Below are positions 8,499 to 15,208 of a stretch of 15,378 bases of DNA, piece by piece. This DNA comes from Phellopilus nigrolimitatus. Lineage: Eukaryota; Basidiomycota; Agaricomycetes; Hymenochaetales; Hymenochaetaceae. The notes below the pieces were generated by a model. It ran no database searches and was not told where the DNA came from. It saw only the letters and a list, made by a program, of their open reading frames with translations. The stretch covers positions 1 through 15,378 of the forward strand of contig JAJOHG010000525.1 of NCBI GenBank assembly GCA_021029095.1, given 5' to 3'. The first letter of the stretch is position 1. Each line of letters begins with the position of its first letter. Made by a program: the position numbers and the translations under genes.

Positions 8499-9450
8499 TT
8501 ATTTGATCTTGTCGAGAGGTCTATTAAACCCTCCGCGCCTGTGAATCGGATCGAGAGAAGGGTGCGGTCGGTAGGTGGATGGAGAGGGAGTACTAGACAG
8601 GCAACGCACCGATTCATGTACTGCCGCCACGTCCGCTGCTTCTTGACATCCACGGCGCCCTCCTCGTTGCCCGTGACAGGCTTGCCCTGCACGCGCATAT
8701 ATAACCAAAAGTCGAAATCAGAAATACGCACCTAATCACGTAGTGGGGAGCACAAACGCACCTTCGTAGAGTCGAACCCTGCGAAGCCCATCATGGCCAT
8801 CATAGCTGCCTCGGCCGCGTCAACGGCCTCGTCCTGCGCGTCCATCGGTGCACCCTCCTCCTCCTCCTCACCCTCCTCACGGCCGTCGCCATCCGGATCG
8901 AGGTCTAACCTGCGCGATCGCGAGCCCGACCCGGTTGACGGAATAGGAGATGGAGCGCGGCCAAGGCCAGGACCTGGGCCGGAGCGAGCGGGCGCGTCGG
9001 CGCGGCTGGAGCGAGGCGGGGGCACGTCCCGCTCACGCTCGCGTTCTCCGCGGGCGGGATCGCGTCGGTCATCACGCCTGTCTCTATCTCCTCTATCTTT
9101 ATCCCGGTCTCCATCTCTGTTTCTTTCTCTGTCTCTGTCTCCCCCACGGTTGCGGTCCCTGTCGCGCCGGTCGTTATACCTTTCGCGTCCATAGTCTACA
9201 AGCGCAGCGTCGTCAGCCTAAAGCAAAAATATGAGGACAGACAGCCATATAGCCACACACCGGGTCGACGGTCTCGCTCGCCTCCTCCACGCCTTGGCGG
9301 ACTGCGCCCGCCGCCATAGTTTCCTCCGCGTCCGCGTCCGCTCCCGTCCCCGTCGCCTCCTCCTCCGCGCCTGCGCCTATCTCCATCCCTTTCCCGACCG
9401 TCGCGCTCCCAGCTGCGCTCCCGCCTTCGTCGGTCGTCGCGCGAAGACAT
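8499..9450 (-). CDS. SNRNP27: U4/U6.U5 tri-snRNP protein SNRNP27 (SNUT3 family)
   Basis: This is a spliceosome component of the U4/U6.U5 tri-snRNP, present before activation near the U6/5' splice site interaction. Exons: 9450-9261, 9195-8762, 8686-8610, 8538-8499, giving 246 residues against about 155 in human. The C-terminal domain is diagnostic and read across three exons: MMGFAGFDSTK, GKPVTGNEEGAVDVKKQRTW, RQYMNRRGGFNRPLDKIK. The remainder is a long charged tail: Arg/Asp/Gly-rich at residues 1-63, RD/RE dipeptide runs through about 120, a Ser/Pro/Gly linker, then an acidic EEGEEEEEG patch. RD/RE/RS-rich tails are typical of the family, but this one is long. The RD-coding stretch gives a polypurine/polypyrimidine tract at about 9075-9145. 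The gene is head-to-head with the RRM-like gene across 134 nt. Confidence 0.95.
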
Positions 9451-9584
9451 AATGTATGTGTATGGTGAAAGGAAGACTTGCTTGAGCCGCAGACGTGCGG
9501 TTATCGCGCCCTCTCTTTCCTTTTACGGACGTTACATACTCTTTGTTCTCGACGTGCGGTGTGACTTAGCTCTTGCGCGAAACG
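9451..9584. promoter_or_regulatory. Short bidirectional promoter, SNRNP27 / RRM-like gene
   Basis: The two start codons are separated by only 134 nt and diverge, so both genes must share this spacer for transcription start and leader. Both ATGs have A at -3. I see no obvious TATA box on either strand; a pyrimidine-rich tract (CCCTCTCTTTCCTTTT, about 9509-9524) precedes the plus-strand gene. Confidence 0.55.
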
Positions 9585-10559
9585 ATGAGCTTCTCACTGC
9601 AGACGGCCAAGCTAACCGGAAAGTTCACCAGATGCTCGACATGCCAGTGCGCTACAGCCTCACGTGCGCGTGCCGTTCACAAGTCAGGTATGTGCCCGAC
9701 AGCGGTCTGGGAGGTCTGTGCAACGAGCTCATTTCCTTTCATTCCCTTAAGCACCTGCCATGAACGAGTTTGAGAAGCCAAACGTAGATAAAGCTCGTAA
9801 TGTCATACATTTAAGAGGTCTCCCTCTTTCTGCCACCCCGGCCGACGTCTTGCGCCTGACGAGGCAGGCCGGCAAGGGTGGACTGTCGAAAATCGCCGAC
9901 GGTGCGTTTCCCAATTACGACAGCGAATTGAATAAATAAATAAATACTCAAATGTCCCATATAACAGTCAAGCTCGACTACCGCCGCTTCATCCCGACGG
10001 GCGCCGCTTTCATTACCATGACAGATGCTAACTACGTCGAGGATGCGGTCAAGACCCTGCGCGACACGCAGATGGCCACCCTCCCGTTACGAGCGTACCG
10101 CGCGCCCGAGCAACATGCACATCCGCGGCTGCGCGGCGTCAGTGGCCGCGCAGAAGCCGCCGAGCGCGCCGTGCTTGATGGCAACGGAGGCGGCGGCGGC
10201 GTGAACCCGAAAGCCTGCGACGTCGTCCTGTACGGCCTCCCCGGGATGATCACGCCGCTGGCGCTGCGGCGCCATTTGCGGAAGCTCGGACTCGTAGAAG
10301 TAGCCCCGAACGGCGAGCCCATGTGCGACGTCGTGAAAATTGAGCCGTACGTCTTTCGTCTTATTTTGTATAACGTGTTTCATTGATATATTGCTCGTTT
10401 TCTAGGCCCAAGAAGACTTTTACCTCCGTCTCGAAGCATCTCGTGCGCCTGAAGTCACCTGCGGAGGCACACACGCTCGTCCGACGACTACATATGACTT
10501 ATTTTATACCCGAAATTTGGCAGACGAAATATCTAATGCGGGCTAGAGTCGTCTACTGA
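9585..10559 (+). CDS. Probable mitochondrial RNA-binding protein with two RRM-like folds
   Basis: Exons: 9585-9687, 9752-9901, 9968-10346, 10406-10559, giving 261 residues. The first 34 or so residues are Ser/Thr/Arg/Lys/Ala/Cys-rich with no acidic residue, consistent with a mitochondrial presequence. A first RRM-like fold follows: beta1 NVIHLRGLPLSATP (51-64), helix ADVLRLTRQAG, then a strand with GAAFITM (about 96-102) in the RNP1 position and a helix ending VKTLRDTQ. After a Gly-rich linker a second fold begins with CDVVLYGLPG (168-177), helix PLALRRHLRKLGL, and ends in KKTFTSVSKHLVRLKSPAEA. The C-terminus (FIPEIWQTKYLMRARVVY) is basic. Neither fold has the aromatic pattern of a classical RRM, so RNA binding is inferred. 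I do not recognise a named orthologue. An initiator at the internal Met38 would lose the presequence. Confidence 0.8.
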
Positions 10560-10677
10560 TTTTTTTTGTCAATGCACACACTTTTTCAATCACTTGTGAA
10601 ACCAATGATTGATAGCAGCAAAAAAAAAAGGAAGGATAGCAAGGGAACTGTGTTATGATACAACAAATAACAATACT
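10560..10677. other. Convergent 3' spacer
   Basis: These 118 nt lie between the stops of the RRM-like gene and CBP20. They hold both 3' UTRs, with T- and A-rich runs (T8 at 10560-10567 and an A tract at about 10620-10629) that may serve as 3'-end signals on either strand. Nothing else is visible. Confidence 0.4.
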
Positions 10678-11648
10678 TTACATCCGTTCGGCCTCCACGT
10701 CGTGGTCGTCCGTACGCATCCGCTGGCCCTTAAATTACAAATAAAATTAGACAACGTCGAGCTTCTGCAGGAAGGACATACCACTCTCGACTCTTCCTCT
10801 TCGTCCTCGGGCGACCTCTCCCGCTTGAGCCCCGTCGGCGGCTGGTCCGTCTGCGGGGGCGCCGCAGACGCTTTCCAGTCGCCGCCGCCGACCGCAACTG
10901 CGCCCGGCCCGTCCTGCGCATCCGCATAACGCGCATCGAGCTCCCGCCGGCGCTCCATCTCCGCGCGCTGCGCCTGCGCACCCCACCCGCCGCGCCCCGC
11001 GTCGTAATCCTGCCTGTGCTCGTCTCGAACCTGTCGGGCATGGTTTTACAAATAACGTTGTACATAAATAGTCAGGTGAATGATTTAGTTGGAAGAACAC
11101 AGGGTGAGGAAGAGCTTACGCACCTGCCCTCCGCTCTTCCCGCGCCCGAACTGGCGGCCCTCCCGGTAGCCGAGGTCGAGGTCGCACCGAATGACGCGCT
11201 CGTCGAGCTTCGTCCCGCTCACATAGCGCATGCTCGCAAGCGCCTCCGTGTGCGAGTAGTACTCAACAAAACAGAACCCGCATGGCGTGCTGATTGAGGT
11301 ATATTAGGGAGATGTATCTCGAGCACAAAAATGGGGGGAACGGGGCGCACCGAGAGTTCCTATCGAGTCCCATGATAATGCGCTTCACGCCGCCGCCCTC
11401 CTCCGGACACGCACACTTCGAGAACAGCTCATATATCTGCTCCTCCGTCGTGTAGAAACTCAAGTTTCCGACCTGTGCATAAAATTTGCATATTACATTT
11501 TCAGCTCTTCATTTTCGCCATCGGCAGGAGAACTAACATAAAGCGTAGTCGACTTGGAGAGGAGGTCGTTCTGCCTCATCCTGTCGACTTTCGATTGGGA
11601 GTCCTTATAGTTGGAGGGCTGGTCGAGTGGTGTTATGACGTGCGCCAT
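10678..11648 (-). CDS. NCBP2: Nuclear cap-binding protein subunit 2 (CBP20)
   Basis: CBP20 is the small subunit of the nuclear cap-binding complex. With CBP80 it holds the m7G cap of pol II transcripts and promotes splicing and export. Exons: 11648-11538, 11472-11351, 11289-11124, 11030-10782, 10728-10678, giving 232 residues. The RRM (about 35-115) has RNP2 in [20 protein letters not shown] and RNP1 in CGFCFVEYY (81-89), with the aromatic cap-stacking candidate Tyr37 and Phe83/Phe85. The signature [13 protein letters not shown], then [17 protein letters not shown], follows. Two features stand out: an insertion CPEEGG in the loop before VKRIIMG, and a long charged C-terminus ([15 protein letters not shown]) that ends in a separate 17-codon exon ([16 protein letters not shown]). 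Human has Trp where this protein has Leu in RCDLDLGY, as I recall fungal proteins do too. The gene diverges from the GMF gene across 165 nt. Confidence 0.96.
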
Positions 11649-11813
11649 TTTTATTTTATTTTGCTGCTCGTCGTCGGTCGTCGCAGTCCTGGTAAGAGAA
11701 CTGGCACGCGTCCGTTACGGGAGATGTCACGCGCTGCTCAGCGCATATCTTCAGCGATCGCGAGCGCTCTCGTCCACGAAGGTCCATCTTGTACTCAACT
11801 TACGATCCACGAT
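11649..11813. promoter_or_regulatory. Bidirectional promoter, CBP20 / GMF
   Basis: This 165-nt spacer lies between the divergent start codons of CBP20 (11648) and GMF (11814). T/A-rich DNA at 11647-11662 lies directly upstream of the CBP20 ATG, and no clear TATA box is seen for GMF. An in-frame upstream ATG for GMF at 11724 would, if used, shrink the spacer to 75 nt. Confidence 0.5.
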
Positions 11814-12417
11814 ATGGTGCGTTTTGGCTCACTATCTAAGTCTCGTGTTCTTGTAAACAGTTATAATAAAATAAATAATACAGTCCAAGACGGTCGACAT
11901 CCCCGACGAGCTCAAGCAGGCACTGCGCAAGTTCCGCTTCGGGCGGCGCAACGCGAGCGCGGCCATGGTCGTGAAAATCGATAGAAAGCAGCTCAAGATG
12001 GTTGAGGACGATACGTACGACAACATCAGTATAGAGGATCTCGCTGAAGGTAGAGTAGATACGATAATTACGACAACACTACAGACTAATGTTAATTGAT
12101 TGCTCTGCGCACAGAGCTCCCCGAAAACGCTCCCCGCTATGTCGTGCTCTCGTACGAAGTAAATTACGACGATGGGCGCAAGAACTATGTCCTCGTTCTC
12201 GTCAACTGGTCGCCGACGGGCAGCGAGACCAGCCTCCTCACGCTTCACGCCAGCGCCCTAATCGACTTTCAGAACACAGTGCGTTCCCCGCTTGCTCCTC
12301 ATTCACTGTAACATTGATACGTCATGTCACCAACAGGCGGACGTGCAGAAAGTCATCGAGATTCGCGACGGTGCAGAGGGGCTGACGAAAGAGGCCATCG
12401 ATGCGAAACTGAAATGA
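11814..12417 (+). CDS. Glia maturation factor (GMF/Aim7, ADF-H domain)
   Basis: GMF is an ADF/cofilin-fold protein that binds Arp2/3 complex, not actin, to debranch filaments and inhibit nucleation. Exons: 11814-11816, 11884-12049, 12115-12278, 12337-12417, giving 137 residues, the normal family length. The first coding exon carries only the ATG, with intron donor GTGCGT immediately after; exon 2 starts SKTVDIPDELKQALRKFRF. Family signatures: LRKFRF followed by AAMVVKIDRKQL, EELPENAPRYVVLSYEVNYD (a GMF hallmark, compare ELPERQPRFIVYSY in vertebrates), VLVLVNWSPTGS, and the C-terminal VQKVIEIRDGAEGLTKEAID. The spacing and the NWSPTG loop separate GMF from true cofilins. An in-frame ATG at 11724 could add 30 basic residues (see findings). 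The gene converges with PIG-M across 118 nt. Confidence 0.94.
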
Positions 12418-12535
12418 GTATGCCGGTGCCGTTTTTCCTTTGGTCGCTGTGCTTTCCATATTTTGTTTGTATACTAAATGTTAACACTGTAAGAATACAC
12501 AATCCGCAGATCCAACAAACGGCCCACCCAAAATC

Positions 12536-14122
12536 TCAGGTAGTCTTCTTCGCGTTCGCGTTGCTCGCAGGACTTTCCCAGCGATAAGCCAATACAATTT
12601 CCCAGAGCACCCAGCAATTGACAACCAGAAACAGGAGACTGCACGTCCACACGCGGTAGTGCACATCCTTCCCCAGAAATTCCAGGTCATAGGCAAACTT
12701 TAGCCAGAGCGCTTGTGCGCCTACCCACGCTCCGATCAAAGATACAGCTTTAGTTCGCGTGAAAGAAAGCGAGGGCAGAACAAGCGGGAGGATCGTGAGA
12801 TACCAAAGGAAGTACTAAAGCGTCATTACCTCAATCAGCAGGGCACATTTCGATGCAGGGAATATAAAATAAACAACGAGGACAGATGCGCACCTGCGAC
12901 GTGCACACTTTGTTGAGGGTTACAAATGCTGCAGTCTGTACGAACCATGTGAACGGGAGGTGATGTACGCCTGCGCGTCCGAACGCGAGGCCCGTGCCGA
13001 GGCTCAGGCCCATCTGCGGCACGAACGACGCGAGCGGCGAGCGCGCGAAGTGCTGCCACAGGGCGGGGCGCGCCGGAGCAAGATGAGCGTAGGCGGGGAG
13101 CGTAAGGGCAATGGGCAGCCAGTACGGCGAGAAGTTGTGCTGGTGGTCTAGCCGGTGGATGTGGTAGAGGTACGTCTCATAGAGGAAGGGGTAGCCCCAG
13201 CTGTGAAGTCACATCAGCGCGGTGCAGAGCGAATAATGGAAATGAGGCACACATGAGATACATGGCGCCGTTCAGAAGCATGAACGTCCCCGCGCTCAAG
13301 AACGCGAAACGTACGCTCTGCGCGTTCACAAGGCTCTTCGCCCAGTTTGAAACGCCTCTTTCGCCCTTACCTGCCTTTCCCCTCTCCGATGCGATAACCG
13401 TAACGAGGCTCACGCCATATATGAGCGGATACACCTTCCAGTGTGTCGCAAGTCCGAGCATGACAGCTGTCGCATCCCACGTCCTTTGCGTCTTCGCGGG
13501 GTTCATTGCGAAGTACAGCGTGCCGATCACAAGCGCGCCGAGCGTGGACTCGGACGATCCGCGCGTCGAGATCGAGAACACCATCGGGTTGAGGAGGTGC
13601 AATGCCGCATAGAGCGTTGCCTGGCGCTCATGCGCGGCGCCCGGAGCCGAGGGCGTGAGGCCCGGCAGCACTGTGCTGCGGAGGAGCCGGTACAGAAGGA
13701 TACCGACGAGAATGTCGCATGCTGCGAAGAGATACTTCCCAAAGGTCGAGTGCAGGAAGATGTTGGGTGTCATAATTAGGGCGAGCAGGGGCGTGTATCG
13801 GTACGTCTCGCGGTAGTACGGGCTTTACCATCGCGTCAGTTTGAAAACCAAAATGACAATCATAACGATAAACGCACTCCCCAAAGCCAAGCAGCTTCCC
13901 AAGCGACCCTTGGGCAATATTCTCTGGATTGTCTCCGGAGGCAGGTATCGGACGCAGGAGGAAGCGCGCTGCGTCTGTGAAAACGCGGTAGTCGACATCG
14001 GTGTACTTCACGATGGAGTGTTTATCGTGCCATTCACTGTAGAAGATGAGGACGATGCGAACGACGATGGACACTATTACGACATTCTTGAAGGAGAAGC
14101 CTCGCAAAGTCGATGCGTTCAT
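12536..14122 (-). CDS. GPI mannosyltransferase I catalytic subunit (PIG-M/Gpi14)
   Basis: PIG-M is an ER membrane enzyme that transfers the first alpha-1,4-mannose from dolichol-phosphate-mannose to glucosaminyl-(acyl)phosphatidylinositol in GPI-anchor synthesis. It works with a PIG-X/Pbn1 partner. Exons: 14122-13878, 13822-13253, 13200-12894, 12814-12536, giving 466 residues. The lumenal DXD motif is intact in KYTDVDYRVFTDAARF (DVD at 42-44). Other conserved segments are DPYYRETYRYTPLLAL (rebuilt across intron 1), TPNIFLHSTFGKYLF, STRGSSES, THWKVYPLIYG, YLYHIHRLDHQHNFSPYW, and FVTLNKVCTSQ joined to YFLWYLTILPLV across intron 3. Many hydrophobic helices span the protein. About 20 residues (IPASGDNPENIAQGSLGKLL) lie between DAARF and DPY where the human protein is shorter. 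The start at 14122 is the first in-frame ATG; upstream frame extension lacks an ATG. A TATATATA stretch at 14266-14273 may be its promoter. Confidence 0.95.
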
Positions 14123-14316
14123 TAACGAGGTAGATGAGCGTTGGGAACAAGCACGATGAGTTCGACGCGTCAAGGTGAGATGACCCTCGCGGTAACACTT
14201 ACATAATACGCCAGATAAAACTCGCGAATATCTAGGCCTTGCACACAATTTTGCGCGAATCCGACTATATATATGCTAGGCCTTTCTTATCAATGTGGAA
14301 CTCTTCAGAGCTTATC
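14123..14316. promoter_or_regulatory. Promoter of PIG-M gene overlapping 3' UTR of the upstream gene
   Basis: This is a 194-nt tandem spacer on the minus strand. It contains TATATATA at 14266-14273, about 145 nt upstream of the PIG-M ATG, and two copies of TAGGCCTT (14233-14240 and 14277-14284), which flank the TATA-like run. The same motif recurs upstream of the next gene. Confidence 0.4.
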
Positions 14317-14891
14317 CTACGTGCCCAGGGCGGCTTGGGCTCTTGAAGACGTCTTCAGCGCCGAAATATACACGAAAACTTTATATCTCTGCGCATAACT
14401 TAGCTCCTTCTGCAACATATCATGCATCTTATCAAACAGCTTCCCGACAACTTCTCCCTTTTTTGACAGCGGCTTGAACGCTGTATGTGGCACTCGAGCA
14501 TTTTCAAAATACATGTCATGAGCTTGAAAGAAGATGGTCAGCTTTAAGCTCGCAATCCGTCTACTCACTAGTTATTTTGAAGTATGAGTCTTTGTCTACT
14601 CCATCGTTCATGATACGGTCACCGTTGATTTTCGTTCTTCTGACCCCTGAGAGAAATGGGACTGATATCAGTATCTCAGAGCAGAACCCCCCTCCCCCCG
14701 ACGGGCCGCCCGGAGGTAACTCAGCGCCTCATACATAGAAACGCACTATCTTTGAAGGTGTTGGTCTTTTCCTGGTCAGGGTGCATGACCGCTGGTCCTG
14801 CGCAATGACGAGTCGGTTCGTCGTACTTATATTTCTTTGCAGGGTCATTTCTGGGATCCCATTCGAAACCTTCTGGCTCAAAAGAACTCAT
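14317..14891 (-). CDS. Unrecognised 142-residue protein
   Basis: I do not recognise the family. Exons: 14891-14747, 14646-14569, 14522-14317. All three frames join without a stop, and coding length is 429 nt including the stop. The N-terminus is charged and aromatic (SFEPEGFEWDPRNDPAKKYK), with HCAGPAVMHPDQEK soon after. The middle exon is basic, then acidic (RTKINGDRIMNDGVDKDSYF). The C-terminal half looks helical and amphipathic (GKLFDKMHDMLQKELSYAQR) and ends in YKVFVYISALKTSSRAQAAL. There is no signal peptide or membrane segment, so a soluble protein is expected. Three in-phase introns borders with standard GT..AG ends and a consistent reading frame argue that it is real. The ATG has A at -3. 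The 46-nt second intron (14568-14523) is near the lower size limit here. Confidence 0.7.
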
Positions 14892-14937
14892 TTACTGTCC
14901 AGTCCACGGGCCATTTGCAAAACCTCAATTTCTAGGC

Positions 14938-15172
14938 CTAGGCCTTCCTAATATACATCGTTATACAACAAAAAGTCCAGAGCCAGTAAGAAAGAGCAGT
15001 GAAGATCTCAGTAATTGAAGAGTCCACTGAGTGCATGCAAGCTGCGTTATCGTAATATCGTGAATGCCTTCGAGAAGAGCCGTCAAGAGTGGATACAAGT
15101 ATAGTGAAACAGCGAGAGACCAAGAAAGAACCCAAAAAATGAAATATGGATGCAGCAATGCCGTTGTCCCGT
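14938..15172 (-). CDS. Possible 3'-terminal exon of a membrane protein, structure uncertain
   Basis: Downstream of a good acceptor (TCTTCTAAAG, ending at about 15173) two overlapping minus-strand frames are open. One runs to a stop at 14961 and gives two strongly hydrophobic segments (FIFWVLSWSLAVSLYLYPLL and LLRSSLLFLTGSGLFVV). The other runs to 14938 and gives SIFHFLGSFLVSRCFTILVS and similar. The first looks more protein-like, but it needs a phase-1 donor; the only one I find (GGTGAC, near 15320) would skip a coding-like stretch. It may belong to the same gene as the feature at 15209-15378. No ATG starts either frame. Confidence 0.3.
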
Positions 15173-15208
15173 ACCCTTTAGAAGATGAGGGACCCGAAAT
15201 TCAGGATA

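Noticed and set aside
8315..8731. Minus-strand 138-codon frame overlapping the end of SNRNP27.
   Set aside because: It combines the unspliced SNRNP27 penultimate exon and intron with 3' UTR in the wrong frame for the last exon. The spliced form ends in the conserved FNRPLD motif.
9075..9145. Polypyrimidine microsatellite-like tract (TCTCTGTCTCTGTCT type).
   Set aside because: It encodes Arg/Asp/Glu dipeptides within SNRNP27 and is explained by the protein repeat; no independent repeat element.
8793..9194. Plus-strand Ser/Arg-rich open frame resembling an SR protein.
   Set aside because: It is the antisense reading of SNRNP27's RD/RE repeat region. The minus strand gives the conserved C-terminal domain in frame.
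14123..14248. In-frame upstream extension of PIG-M to 14248.
   Set aside because: The codon there is not ATG, and the segment lies a few bases from the TATA-like run, so it is leader sequence. The ATG at 14122 gives the family-length N-terminus.
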